64,000 nucleotides of DNA from the NCBI RefSeq assembly GCF_000430005.1, contig NZ_KE387017.1, forward strand, positions 253,715 to 317,714, given 5' to 3'. The stretch comes from Desulfovibrio cuneatus DSM 11391. GTDB taxonomy: Bacteria > Desulfobacterota > Desulfovibrionia > Desulfovibrionales > Desulfovibrionaceae. Below the pieces are notes generated by a model, which was not told where the DNA came from, did not search any database, and saw only the letters and a program-made list of their open reading frames with translations. Positions 1 through 8,753 of the stretch are shown here, piece by piece (the stretch's first letter is position 1; each line of letters starts with the position of its first letter). The position numbers and the translations under genes are program-made.

Positions 1-409
1 CAGACTGTTCCAGCTTGCTCAGCAGCACGTCACTGTGGTCTTCGTCCAGCTCTTCCAAAACGTCTGCCGCGTCGTCAAACGACATTTCCCCTACAATGCT
101 GGCAGCTTTGTCCGGGTCCAGGCTTTCCAGAATCTCCACCCGCATGTGTTCATCAAGTTCTGTCAGCGCCTCTGCCACTTCATCTTCCGGCATTTGGCTA
201 ATAAAGCACACCTGCTGGTCCAGGGAAAGGTTTTCCAGGTGCGCGGCTATGTCTGCCGGGTGGGCCATTTCAGAAGGGTCGAAGGTGCCGCCACAAGGGT
301 GCGGGGCGCTTGGCACAGGGGTGGCAGGTGCTTCAGGGGTGTGGTGTGGGGTAGCTTGGGGTGCCTCGGGGGAAGCTTCGGCGTGCGGGCGGCTGTTGGG
401 GGTCTGCAT
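1..409 (-). CDS. mgtE: MgtE-family magnesium transporter, N-terminal part (runs off the window)
   Basis: Partial gene: 136 codons from an ATG whose complement lies at 407-409, preceded by AGGA eight bases upstream, open to the window edge. After about 45 Pro/Ala/His-rich residues the protein reads HPADIAAHLENL, then repeats helical units ending in DDAADVLEELDEDH. This is the cytosolic N domain of MgtE Mg2+ channels, which binds Mg2+ and gates the pore. The CBS pair and membrane domain would lie outside the window. The disordered Pro-rich leader is longer than usual. The N domain alone could also belong to a FliG-like or truncated MgtE protein. Confidence 0.8.
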   Translation of the reverse strand, partial: MQTPNSRPHAEASPEAPQATPHHTPEAPATPVPSAPHPCGGTFDPSEMAHPADIAAHLENLSLDQQVCFISQMPEDEVAEALTELDEHMRVEILESLDPDKAASIVGEMSFDDAADVLEELDEDHSDVLLSKLEQS

Positions 410-507
410 GGCGTTTGTCCTGGAAAGCTGATAAGGTGAAGGCAGCACCGTGCCAAGCAAGCCAGCACAGCATGAAAAGCGTTGGCCCTATGGTACAAGC
501 AGCATAC

Positions 508-631
508 GAGAGTTTGAACACTTGAAATAGTCGTTTAATGGCGAGCAACGCTCGCCTACGCCTATTGAGTGGCAAGGATTTTTCGTACAAATCCTTGCAG
601 AGCAATGAACTCATTTCATTTGTAATTGCTC
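508..631. repeat. family B dispersed palindromic element, copy 1
   Basis: It shares with 25663-25804 the stretch GAAATAG(T/C)CGTTTAATGGC, followed by GAGCAA(C)GCTCGCCTACGCCTATT, and the same right end, GTAATTGCTC. The right end also folds on itself (GAGCAAT...ATTGCTC, 602-631). The left arm is degenerate. No gene is visible inside. Confidence 0.55.
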
Positions 632-867
632 TGAAATGGCAGAAAGAGCCTTGGCAAAAAAGAGCGTGTGGGATACACCAGCCTTAGGCACAGTGTGTGG
701 CGTACGCATTCCCACACAGCCCCAGCCGGGTTGTGCAAGGCGGCGGCTGCATGTATAGTCGTTGGTTCAGTTTGTTTCGCGTGTCTTTGGTGGTTCCTGT
801 AAACGGATACCAGCACCTGCTGCATGGGCTTTTACCGTACTCTGGTGTGTTCCGTCAAACATATCAA

Positions 868-992
868 GGAAACGCTGATTTATTTCGTTTCGCTGCGTTA
901 CTTCTCTTTTTTTGAAACAGTCAAGGACAGAAGAGTTGACTCCTGCTTCAAAAAAAGCTCGTGCCTTGCCAAACGAAAAACTGAGCGTTTCC
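868..992. repeat. family A palindromic element, copy A1
   Basis: The outer arms GGAAACGCTGATTTATTTCG and, on the other strand, GGAAACGCTCAGTTTTTCG are inverted. The inner stem is TTTTTTTGAAACAG...CTGCTTCAAAAAAA. It fills most of the space upstream of nadC and could fold into one long cruciform or hairpin. Apart from copy B1 I see nothing else in 410-1054. Confidence 0.8.
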
Positions 993-1054
993 AAAACTCC
1001 ATTTAAACAATGGCGTCTTAACTTCTTATCACCTCAACCGTGCGGGCACAATCC

Positions 1055-1942
1055 ATGACCCCCCCTTCTTTTTCCGATTTTTTCCAAGGCACTGCCCTTC
1101 ATTTTTTAGAAAAAGCCGTGGCGTTTGCTCTGGAAGAAGACGGCCAGGAACTTACCAGCGAGCTTGTGTTTACCCACCATGAACGCATGGCTGCATTGCT
1201 GGTGGCCAAGCAGCACACCCTGTTGTGTGGCCTGCCCATTGCCCAACTGGTGTTTGCCGCTGCGGCACGCCCAGGGGACGTGTGGCACTTTGAGCCGTTG
1301 GTGGAAGAAGGCAGCCAGCTTGCCCCCGGCCAGGTTGTGGCCCGCATGGAAGGCCCGGCCCCCCTGGTGCTGCGGGCAGAGCGCACTATCTTAAATTTTA
1401 TCATGCGGCTTTCCGGCGTTGCCAATACCACCCGGCTGTATGCCAATGAACTTGAAGGCACTGGGGTAACACTTTTGGATACCCGCAAAACAACGCCGTG
1501 CCTGCGCTACCCTGAAAAATATGCCGTGCTTGTGGGCGGTGGGGCCAACCACCGTAAAAATCTTGAAGAAATGCTCATGCTGAAAGATAACCACATTGAC
1601 GCAGCGGGAAGCATAACCAAGGCCGTGCACTTGCTGCGGGCCAGCCACACAGCCTTGCCCCCCCTTGAAATAGAATGCCGTACCCCGGAAGAAGTGGCAG
1701 AAGCCGTGGCCATGCAGCCAGAGCGCATTATGCTGGACAACATGCCCCTGGATATGCTGCAAAAAAGCCTTGCCCTTGTGCCCGGTTTTATTGAGGTGGA
1801 AGTGAGCGGCGGGGTAACCCTGGAAACCATACGGGAAAAAGCCCTGGCTGCCGGGGCCCGCAAGCCGGACTTTATTTCCGTGGGGCGGCTTACGCACACG
1901 GCGGCTGCGGCAGATTTCAGCATTATTATTAACCGGGCGTAG
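1055..1942 (+). CDS. nadC: Quinolinate phosphoribosyltransferase (decarboxylating), NadC
   Basis: Converts quinolinate and PRPP to nicotinate mononucleotide in de novo NAD synthesis (cytosol). The 295-residue protein shows the family signatures: LLDTRKTTPCLRYPEKYAVLVGG, then NHRKNLEEMLMLKDNHI (catalytic and PRPP-binding Arg, His and Lys residues), and late EVEVSGGV and DFISVGRLTH. An in-frame GTG at 1040 would add five residues. Neither start has a clear Shine-Dalgarno, so the ATG at 1055 is a choice by family length. nadA follows after 33 bases, so the two are probably co-transcribed; nadB is 1.5 kb on. Confidence 0.95.
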   Translation: MTPPSFSDFFQGTALHFLEKAVAFALEEDGQELTSELVFTHHERMAALLVAKQHTLLCGLPIAQLVFAAAARPGDVWHFEPLVEEGSQLAPGQVVARMEGPAPLVLRAERTILNFIMRLSGVANTTRLYANELEGTGVTLLDTRKTTPCLRYPEKYAVLVGGGANHRKNLEEMLMLKDNHIDAAGSITKAVHLLRASHTALPPLEIECRTPEEVAEAVAMQPERIMLDNMPLDMLQKSLALVPGFIEVEVSGGVTLETIREKALAAGARKPDFISVGRLTHTAAAADFSIIINRA

Positions 1943-1975
1943 CCCCTGTGTGCCCGTTTCCCTAAAGGACTGAGT

Positions 1976-3010
1976 ATGTCTGTTGCTGCAAAAATAGAAA
2001 CCCTGCGCCGCACCCTTGGCGGGCGGCTTACCATAATGGGGCACCACTACCAGCACCAAAGTGTTATTAATCACACTGATTTACGGGGCGATTCCCTGGA
2101 ACTGGCCCGCAAGACCGCTGGCGTTACTTCCGACTTTATTGTGTTCTGCGGCGTTTTTTTTATGGCAGAATCCGCAGCCCTGCTTGCCCGCCCAGGGCAA
2201 ACCGTGTGCATTCCCGACCCTTCCGCTGATTGCAGCATGGCCCTTATGGCCCCGGCAACGCGGGTGCGCCGTATGCTTGAACTCCTTGGGACCAATGGGC
2301 GCAAAATTATTCCCCTGGCTTATGTGAATTCTTCGCTGGAAGTAAAAGCGGTGGTGGGGGAATACGGCGGGGCTGTGTGCACTTCCGCCAATGCTAAAAC
2401 CATGTTGCGCTGGGCCATGGAGCAGGGCGACGCGGTGCTGTTTCTGCCAGACAAATGCCTTGGGGCCAACACGGCAAAGCTTTTGGGCGTGCCGGAAGAG
2501 GCCATTATGGCCCTGGATATTCGGGCAGACGGCAAGCACATTGACCTTGCCGAGGCCGACAAGGCCAAGCTTTTGCTGTGGCCTGGGCATTGCTGCATTC
2601 ACACCCGCTTTACCCTGGAGCAAATGGCTGCCATGCGGGCTGCCCACCCTGGGGCGCGTATTGTGGTGCACCCGGAAAGCTTGCCAGCCATTGTGGATGC
2701 GGCAGACGCGGCGGGGTCCACCTCGTTCATTATTGACTATGTGGCCAAGGCCAAAGCCGGGGAAACCATTGTGATAGGCACAGAGGTGAACCTGGTGAAG
2801 CGCCTTGCCGTGGAACACGCAGGCCGCGTCACTGTGCTGCCCCTGCTGGAAACGGAATGCAGCCACATGGCCCGCACCACGGAAGAAAACCTGCTTGAAT
2901 TGCTGGAAAGCATTGCCGCAGGCAAGCCCCTGCACGTGGTACAGCCAGATACGGCCCTGTTTGCCCCGGCTAAGGCTGCTCTTGAGCGCATGCTTACCGT
3001 CTGCGCTTAG
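1976..3010 (+). CDS. nadA: Quinolinate synthase, NadA
   Basis: [4Fe-4S] enzyme that condenses iminoaspartate (from NadB) with dihydroxyacetone phosphate to quinolinate. The 344 residues include GHHYQHQSVINHTD near the N-terminus, CGVFFMAESAALL, PDKCLGANTAKL, and TECSHMARTTEENL at the C-terminus. Cysteines in the second and last of these, and one in the middle third, are the expected cluster ligands. Start ATG follows AAAGGA with good spacing. It lies 33 bases after nadC. Its TAG stop is followed directly by GGACACGCTGATTT, a decayed family A arm. Confidence 0.96.
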   Translation: MSVAAKIETLRRTLGGRLTIMGHHYQHQSVINHTDLRGDSLELARKTAGVTSDFIVFCGVFFMAESAALLARPGQTVCIPDPSADCSMALMAPATRVRRMLELLGTNGRKIIPLAYVNSSLEVKAVVGEYGGAVCTSANAKTMLRWAMEQGDAVLFLPDKCLGANTAKLLGVPEEAIMALDIRADGKHIDLAEADKAKLLLWPGHCCIHTRFTLEQMAAMRAAHPGARIVVHPESLPAIVDAADAAGSTSFIIDYVAKAKAGETIVIGTEVNLVKRLAVEHAGRVTVLPLLETECSHMARTTEENLLELLESIAAGKPLHVVQPDTALFAPAKAALERMLTVCA

Positions 3011-3035
3011 GGACACGCTGATTTTGTTATTTCTT
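3008..3035. repeat. family A arm, degenerate, fused to the nadA stop codon
   Basis: TAG (stop of nadA) is followed by GGACACGCTGATTTTGTTA, close to the family A arm GGAAACGCTGATTTATT. No matching right arm is seen before the family C element at 3039. Confidence 0.5.
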
Positions 3036-3038
3036 TAT

Positions 3039-3200
3039 TTGGGGAGGCTCTGCCTCCCCAAAGCCCCTCCGCCAAGGGCATCATGCCCTTGGATCCCCAC
3101 ATCGGCGTTCAGTTTTTCGCTTCGCGAAAAACTGAACGATTATGGAGGTCAAGGGGAATGATTCCCCTTGCAGGGGGCATGGGGGATCGGGGAGACAGGC
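3039..3200. repeat. family C nested-hairpin element, copy C1
   Basis: Successive perfect hairpins: GGGGAGGC-TCT-GCCTCCCC (3041-3059), CCAAGGGCATCATGCCCTTGG around 3072-3092, then a 14-bp stem with TTC loop at 3107-3137 whose arm (GTTCAGTTTTTCGC) resembles a family A arm. GGGGAATGATTCCCC follows at about 3155. Related copies lie at 11979-12041 and 56691-56872. It may end nadCA transcription. Confidence 0.6.
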
Positions 3201-3284
3201 CCTGTGCAGCGCCCTCCGATACACTATGTGCACTATTCCCTCGACTGGATTATAATAAAAGACGCACTGATTAAATAGCAATTT

Positions 3285-3408
3285 GGAAACGCGTAGTTAC
3301 TTCGTTTGGCAAGGCGCGAGTTTTTTTGAAACAGGAGTGGACTCTTCCGTCCATGACTGTTTCAAAAAAAGGAAGCAACGCCGCCAAACGGAATAAATCA
3401 GCGTTTCC
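3285..3408. repeat. family A palindromic element, copy A2
   Basis: Left arm GGAAACGCGTAGTTACTTCG; right arm, other strand, GGAAACGCTGATTTATTCCG. The inner stem is TTTTTTTGAAACAG / CTGTTTCAAAAAAA, with GTGGAC/GTCCAT near the tip. The right end runs into TAAGGAG, the ribosome binding site of nadB, so an RNA copy of the hairpin would end just before that site. Confidence 0.85.
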
Positions 3409-3420
3409 TAAGGAGTGAGC

Positions 3421-5016
3421 ATGGCTTTTCGCATGAGAACCCCAGTACTCGTTATTGGTGCTGGCCTTGCCGGGTGTGTTACAGCGCTTCGTCTGGCAGA
3501 CCACGGGGTGGACGTTACGCTGTTGGCTTCAGGTGCCGAAGCGGAAAATGCCAACTCCTGGCTGGCTCAGGGGGGGGTCATTTTTCGTTCCAAAGACTCA
3601 GCGGATGCCAACGCCCTTGCCAAGGATGTGATGATTGCCGGGCGGCAGCACAACAATGCCTCTGCCGTGCAGTTTCTTGCCCAGGAAGGCCCAGGCGCGG
3701 TGGAAGATATGCTCATGCAGCGGGTGGGTGTGCCCTTTGATAAAAGAGGTACCAGCGCCAGCGCTCCGGAAGGGGAGTGGGACTTAACGCGGGAAGGGGG
3801 GCATTCCACCCAGCGCATTGTGCACTGTGCCGACCACACGGGCCACACCATTATGGAAAACCTTATCCGCACCGTGGAAGCGCACCCGCGCATTGCCTTT
3901 TTGCGTGGCTACACGGCGGTAGACCTGCTTACTTCCCACCACCACACTCGCGGCATGACCTACCGTTACCAGCTTGAAAACCGCTGCTGTGGGGCCTATG
4001 TGCTGTGCGAGGCCACCAACGAAGTGCAGTGTATGCTGGCAGACATGACCGTGCTTGCCACAGGCGGGGTGGGGCAGGTGTATTTGCACACCACCAACGC
4101 CGCTTCTGCCACGGGTTCCGGCATTGCTATGGCCAGCCGCGCCTTTGTGCGCCTGGAGAATTTGGAGTTCGTGCAGTTTCACCCCACAACCCTGTTCCAC
4201 ATGGAACCACGCCGCTTTTTGATTACAGAAGCCATGCGCGGGGAAGGGGCTGTACTGGTAAACGCCAAGGGCGAGCGGTTTATGCAGCGTTATGATGCCC
4301 GCGGGGAACTGGCCCCGCGTGACATTGTGGCCCAAAGCATTGTCACAGAAATTTTGGAAAATGGCGAGCAGTGCGTGTTTCTTGATGCCCGCTCTGTGCC
4401 CCATAATTTGACAGACCGATTCCCCACCGTATTCCAGGCCTGCCTGGACAGGGGTATAGATATTCGCCGCCAACCCATTCCTGTGGTGCCTGCGGCCCAC
4501 TATTTTTGCGGCGGCATTTTAACGGATGAACGCGGGCGCACTTCCCTGCAAGGGCTGTATAGTGTTGGCGAATGCAGTTGCACGGGGGTGCACGGGGCCA
4601 ACAGGCTTGCCAGCACTTCCCTGCTGGAAGCTGTGCTGTGGGGCCGCAATGCTGGCGATGATATTTATTCCCGCATGCAGGGTGGCCTGCCAGACATGCA
4701 AGCCCTGCATGCCGCCATTGTGGACTGGGAATCTACCGGTGATGAAAATAATGATGACCCGGCCCTTATTGCCCAGGACTGGGCCACCATACGCCATACT
4801 ATGTGGAATTATGTGGGCATTACCCGCACCCAAACGCGCCTGGCCCGTGCCTTTGAAGACCTGCGCGACCTTTCCCGCCGCTTGCATGCGTTTTACCGCA
4901 GCACGCCGCCTTCAAAAGATATCATTGATTTGTTTCATGGATGCCAAACAGCGTACCTTATTACGCAATCTGCCTTGCGGAATCGCGAGAGTTTGGGGTG
5001 CCATAACAGGGTGTAG
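3421..5016 (+). CDS. nadB: L-aspartate oxidase, NadB
   Basis: FAD flavoprotein that oxidises L-aspartate to iminoaspartate for NadA; without oxygen, fumarate is the usual acceptor. The 531 residues open with the Rossmann motif VIGAGLAGCVTALRLADHG. ENANSWLAQGG, HSTQRIVHCADHTGHTI, the catalytic segment RGELAPRDIVAQSI and HYFCGGI...GLYSVGECSCTGVHGANRLASTSL all follow the fumarate-reductase/NadB superfamily order. ATG follows AAGGAG by five bases; a GTG two codons earlier sits on that site and is unlikely. The gene is separated from nadA by 410 bases of repeats, so it may be transcribed separately. Confidence 0.96.
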   Translation: MAFRMRTPVLVIGAGLAGCVTALRLADHGVDVTLLASGAEAENANSWLAQGGVIFRSKDSADANALAKDVMIAGRQHNNASAVQFLAQEGPGAVEDMLMQRVGVPFDKRGTSASAPEGEWDLTREGGHSTQRIVHCADHTGHTIMENLIRTVEAHPRIAFLRGYTAVDLLTSHHHTRGMTYRYQLENRCCGAYVLCEATNEVQCMLADMTVLATGGVGQVYLHTTNAASATGSGIAMASRAFVRLENLEFVQFHPTTLFHMEPRRFLITEAMRGEGAVLVNAKGERFMQRYDARGELAPRDIVAQSIVTEILENGEQCVFLDARSVPHNLTDRFPTVFQACLDRGIDIRRQPIPVVPAAHYFCGGILTDERGRTSLQGLYSVGECSCTGVHGANRLASTSLLEAVLWGRNAGDDIYSRMQGGLPDMQALHAAIVDWESTGDENNDDPALIAQDWATIRHTMWNYVGITRTQTRLARAFEDLRDLSRRLHAFYRSTPPSKDIIDLFHGCQTAYLITQSALRNRESLGCHNRV

Positions 5017-5081
5017 GGGGCCGCTTCGCTTGGGGTGGAAACACAAAGTTTTTTCGTTTGGCAAGGAATAATCCCTTGGCA

Positions 5082-5239
5082 CCGTCATCCCTGCGAAGGC
5101 AGGGATCCAGTATTCCTAGTGTGTTAGCAGGTTCTTGCGGCGCAAGCGCCACACCATTCTTTTTTTCTTGTTTTGTTTGCCGCTCTGCTAGGGTCAGGGG
5201 GCCGCACAAGGGCTCCCTAACCCTAGCGGAGCGGCAAAC
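5082..5239. repeat. composite intergenic hairpins (CGTCATCCCTGCGAAGGCAGGGAT type and a second palindrome)
   Basis: At 5082-5108, ATCCCTGC-GAAG-GCAGGGAT follows CCGTC. This resembles the CGTCATTCCCGCGAAAGCGGGAATCC repeat known from many proteobacteria. At 5175-5239 GTTTGCCGCTC pairs with GAGCGGCAAAC, with GCTAGGGT/CCCTAGC inside. Upstream, 5050-5068 (TTTTTTCGTTTGGCAAGG) is a stray family A inner arm. No gene is supported in 5017-5373. Confidence 0.55.
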
Positions 5240-5309
5240 ATAAAAAGGAAAGAGGTAGGAGGCGGCGACACGCCGCACAACTCCCTCGTCTTTTTTTCTG
5301 CAATACAAC

Positions 5310-5341
5310 GCATAACGGCAGGGTGTTCCCTGCCGTTATGC
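5310..5341. terminator. bidirectional terminator-like hairpin between nadB and the hydrogenase protease gene
   Basis: Perfect 14-bp stem GCATAACGGCAGGG / CCCTGCCGTTATGC with loop TGTT, located between the convergent genes. There is no long T-run immediately after it on either strand, so termination efficiency is uncertain. Confidence 0.6.
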
Positions 5342-5373
5342 CAGCCCTTCATGGTGGGCAATTTCTCCAAAAC

Positions 5374-5859
5374 CTATTTCGGAAACGCTTCCCCACCCTG
5401 AATAACCAGTTCCCGCAGGATAAGGTCAATAAAGCGCTGGAAGTTTTGCTGCACTACCGGGGTCATTTCCATTTGCAGGGTTTTCCAGTCTTCCGGTTCC
5501 ATGCCAATAACCACGGCTTCTGGCCTGTGGCCTGTCAGGTCGCAGGAAATAAGAATATCCACAAGGTCAACCTGATGTTGTGAATCGCTAAACCCAAGGC
5601 TTTTGCGCAGGCTGTTGTCTGTAAGGCGGTATATGCTGCCGGGTTTTTCCCCGCCCAGCACGGCGTCCATAACCAGCACCCTGTCTGCATCCAAAAGCTG
5701 GGGCATAAGCAATTTGCCCAGCACGCCTCCTTCCATAAGGGTAACGTTGGGGGAAAATGTATAATGCTTTTCCAGGTAATTGGCGGCGTGTACCCCCACC
5801 CCTTCATCTGAGTACAGAATATTCCCTACTCCAAGTAGCAGTATGCGCGGTGCGTCCAT
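5374..5859 (-). CDS. [NiFe]-hydrogenase maturation protease (HyaD/HybD/HynC type)
   Basis: Endopeptidase that removes the C-terminal extension of a [NiFe]-hydrogenase large subunit after nickel insertion. The 161 residues begin ILLLGVGNILYSDEGVGVHA (Glu19 of the conserved DEG corresponds to the first nickel ligand). MDAVLGG carries the second acidic residue, and SQHQVDLVDIL the expected histidine. ATG follows AAAGGA. No hydrogenase subunit gene lies in the window, which is unusual because this protease is normally the last gene of the structural operon. The target enzyme must be encoded elsewhere. Confidence 0.9.
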   Translation of the reverse strand: MDAPRILLLGVGNILYSDEGVGVHAANYLEKHYTFSPNVTLMEGGVLGKLLMPQLLDADRVLVMDAVLGGEKPGSIYRLTDNSLRKSLGFSDSQHQVDLVDILISCDLTGHRPEAVVIGMEPEDWKTLQMEMTPVVQQNFQRFIDLILRELVIQGGEAFPK

Positions 5860-6044
5860 GGTGTGTTCCTTTGTGAGTTATTGCGCTGTGAAGCGCTCAA
5901 ATATTTCCTTTGCCATGGCAACACAGCACGGGAATTTTATATTGTACCAGAAATAAGCATATGAAGAAACCGTAATACAGGGAAAAACTGAACATTCCAG
6001 TTCTTCTTGAAGAAAGCCATATTGCTTACGGTAAAGGGCAGTGC

Positions 6045-7379
6045 CTACCGTTCTTTTTCCAGTACCCGATAAAACACGGGCTTTACCTTGGAAAGGCCGC
6101 GCTCTTCCAGGCTGCGCAGGGCTTGCTCAATGCTTTTGGTGCTGGCTTCATGCGTCATAATAATAAAGGGAACGCAAGCGGGTGCTTCGGACTGGTCATA
6201 ATCGCAGGCGTCGCCGCGCTGAATGGCCTGTGCCACAGAAATGTCGTTTTCCGCCATAATGGCGGCAACGTCGCGCAGCACGCCGGGGGAATCAGGCAGT
6301 TGCAGGCGAATGTAGTAGGGGCTGGTGGTTTCGCTTTGGGGCAACATGGGCAACTGCGCTTCCCCGGCAGAGCTGGAAAAGCCTGTGTTGTTGGGGTTGG
6401 CGTTACGGGCAATGGCAAAAATGTCTGCTGCCACGGCGCTGCCTGTGGGCAAGTCGCCTGCGCCTTTGCCATGCAGGAACAGCGGGCCAACAGCATCGCC
6501 ATGAATGCGAATGGCGTTAAAGGCACCGTTTACACGGGCCAGCAAAAAGTCCTGGTGCACCAGGGCAGGGTAAACACCGGCTTCCAGCTTGCCATTTTCC
6601 ACCTTGGCGCTGCCCACCAGCTTAATGTGGTAGCCAAACTCCCGGGCAAAGGCAATGTCTTTGGGCTGAATTTGGGAAACACCCTGCACCGGCATTTCTT
6701 CAAACGGCACCACATGGCCCCAGGCAAGGCGAATGAGCAGGGCCAACTTGTGGGCCGCGTCAATGCCTTCCACGTCCAGGGTTGGGTCGGCCTCGGCATA
6801 GCCCAGTTCCTGCGCTTTGCGCAGTACGCTTTCATAGGGCAGGCCTTTGCTGGACATTTCCGAAAGAATATAGTTGCTTGTGCCGTTTAAAATGCCCACC
6901 AGGGCAAGAATGTGGTTTGCCACAAGCCCTTCACGCAGGGTTTGCACCACAGGAATGCCCCCGCACACGCTGGCCTCAAAGGCAAGGTGCAGGTTTTTTT
7001 CTGCTGCCAGGGCAAACAGGGGGGCACCCGCTTCCGCCAGCAAGGCCTTGTTGGCCGTTACCACATGCTTGCCGGCCTTCAGGGCGCGCTCAATAAGGGC
7101 GTAGGGGGTTTCAATGCCGCCCATAAGCTCTACCACCACATTAATGGCCGGGTCGTTCAGCAGTACGTCCGGGTCGTCTGTTAGGGTTGCTCCTTCCGGC
7201 AGGGAATAGTTCCGTTTTTTGGCGGTATCGCGTACCAGTACGGTACGAATATGAATTTCCCGCCCGGTGCGTGCCATAACGTTTGCTTTGTTTTCATGCA
7301 AAATACGCGCAAGGCCAGTACCAACAGTACCATAACCTGCAAGGCCAAGGGTGAGGGGGGCAAGCGTAGGGTTTGTCAT
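6045..7379 (-). CDS. hom: Homoserine dehydrogenase
   Basis: NAD(P)-dependent reduction of aspartate semialdehyde to homoserine, the branch to threonine and methionine. 444 residues: N-terminal nucleotide fold GLAGYGTVGTGLARIL, ELMGGIETPYALIERALKAGKHVVTANKAL, the substrate loop GILNGTSNYIL, and ELGYAEADPTLDVEGIDAAHKLALL with the catalytic Asp/Lys region. A C-terminal ACT domain begins around residue 350 (YYIRLQLPDSPGVLRDVAAIM), consistent with feedback control by an end-product amino acid. Start has AAGGA upstream. It is monocistronic, as far as can be seen. Confidence 0.96.
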   Translation of the reverse strand: MTNPTLAPLTLGLAGYGTVGTGLARILHENKANVMARTGREIHIRTVLVRDTAKKRNYSLPEGATLTDDPDVLLNDPAINVVVELMGGIETPYALIERALKAGKHVVTANKALLAEAGAPLFALAAEKNLHLAFEASVCGGIPVVQTLREGLVANHILALVGILNGTSNYILSEMSSKGLPYESVLRKAQELGYAEADPTLDVEGIDAAHKLALLIRLAWGHVVPFEEMPVQGVSQIQPKDIAFAREFGYHIKLVGSAKVENGKLEAGVYPALVHQDFLLARVNGAFNAIRIHGDAVGPLFLHGKGAGDLPTGSAVAADIFAIARNANPNNTGFSSSAGEAQLPMLPQSETTSPYYIRLQLPDSPGVLRDVAAIMAENDISVAQAIQRGDACDYDQSEAPACVPFIIMTHEASTKSIEQALRSLEERGLSKVKPVFYRVLEKER

Positions 7380-7829
7380 GGGGCATCCTTCTTAAACGGT
7401 CTCTGTGGGCAGGGGCAAAAAACAGAAGGGAGTAACTGCTGCGTGCCTCTGCACGTGTGCTGTCTGTCCTTGCCATGGGGCACATAGGATTTTCTTAGCC
7501 TGTCTTCATGGGTTCTGTAAAGCTCCTTGTCCTCCTTTTCCTGCGGGAAGGCGCGGGGCAGGGCAATGCTGGCAGTTGCCATATGGGGGTGAATCGTTTA
7601 TACGAAAGCAGATCTTCTATCCAACGCCGCGGTATGCCTTAAGAGCATTTGGCAAGAGACAACGGGTGCAGTGCTCTGCGCAGATTTATCGTAAAACCTG
7701 CGTGGCAAATGGGTACATGGCGCACCGCGTTGTCTGCTTTCTTGCAGTGCAACGTGTTCAGGCACAAAAAAACTCGCTTGCAGGTTTTTTTATTCCGCCC
7801 GGCGACCACCGCAACCATACGGAGGGGCC
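7380..7829. other. intergenic region without a recognisable gene
   Basis: 450 bases between the divergent hom and yicC genes. A plus-strand reading frame of 146 codons (7405-7845) overlaps the yicC start and has no family signature or ribosome site, so I do not call it. Promoters for both genes presumably lie here, but no convincing -35/-10 pair stands out. Confidence 0.5.
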
Positions 7830-8711
7830 ATGCTGCACAGCATGACAGGTTTTGGAAGGAGCCTCCTTGAAGAGGAGCGCTGGACGCAGGTTTGGGAAAT
7901 TCGCAGCGTAAATGGCAGGCACCTGGACATTCGCTGGCGCTTGCCTTATGAGGCGCGGGCCTTTGAAGGCCTGTTTGAAAAAAAAGTCAAAACCTTTGCC
8001 TGCCGGGGGCGGCTTGAAATTTCCCTGCACATGCAGCGCCACCGGCAAGATGGCATGTATGCCCGTTTTAATGAAGGCCAGGCCGATGCCATGCTGGAAG
8101 CTGTGGCTGCCTTTGCCGCTTCCCGCGGGGACGAATTTGTTCCGGATTACAACCGCTTCCTTTCTCAAACGTCGTTTTGGGAAGACAGCTCCCAGGATAT
8201 GGAAGATGACCTTGCCCAAAGCCTGGAAGCGGGCCTTGCTGCTGCCCTGGAAGACTGGAATGAAGCACGCATAACCGAAGGCCGTGCCCTGGAGCGTGAC
8301 CTGCTGATGCGCCTTGCCCACATGGAAGAATGGGCGCAGCGTATTGAGGCACGTGCCCCTGCCATTAAGGAAGAACGCTTTGCCCTGGTGCGTGACAGGG
8401 TGGGCGACATTTTAGCCAGCCTTGGGCAGGAACTGGACGAAGGCCGCTTTTTGCAAGAAGTGGTGCTGCTTGCGGATAAAATGGACGTAACAGAAGAACT
8501 GACCCGGCTGCGGGCGCATTTTGCCCGCCTGCATGAACTGGTGCCCCTGGGGCGCGACGCCGGGCGCAAGCTGGATTTTACCCTGCAAGAATGCTTTCGT
8601 GAAGTTTCCACCTGCGGCAACAAGGTGCAGGACATGCACGTTTCCCGCCTGGTGGTAGATTTGAAAAATGAACTGGAAAAATGCCGGGAGCAAGTGCAGA
8701 ATGTGGAGTAA
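7830..8711 (+). CDS. yicC: YicC-family endoribonuclease
   Basis: 293 residues with the family N-terminus MLHSMTGFGR, the central RWRLPYEARAFEGLFEKKVK, and the DUF1732 C-terminus RKLDFTLQECFREVSTCGNKVQD...VVDLKNELEKCREQVQNVE. Enterobacterial YicC is an endoribonuclease affecting small-RNA turnover; the role here is inferred from family only. ATG follows GGAGGGGCC. It is the first gene of a yicC-remA-gmk run. Linkage of yicC with guanylate kinase is common across bacteria and supports a joint housekeeping operon. Confidence 0.9.
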   Translation: MLHSMTGFGRSLLEEERWTQVWEIRSVNGRHLDIRWRLPYEARAFEGLFEKKVKTFACRGRLEISLHMQRHRQDGMYARFNEGQADAMLEAVAAFAASRGDEFVPDYNRFLSQTSFWEDSSQDMEDDLAQSLEAGLAAALEDWNEARITEGRALERDLLMRLAHMEEWAQRIEARAPAIKEERFALVRDRVGDILASLGQELDEGRFLQEVVLLADKMDVTEELTRLRAHFARLHELVPLGRDAGRKLDFTLQECFREVSTCGNKVQDMHVSRLVVDLKNELEKCREQVQNVE

Positions 8712-8753
8712 CGCTCCGGTAGGCGCGGGCCTCTTTATAACGGGGGGCACCGC

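Noticed and set aside
7405-7845. 146-codon frame upstream of yicC
   Set aside because: Runs into the yicC start, no ribosome site, composition unlike neighbouring proteins.
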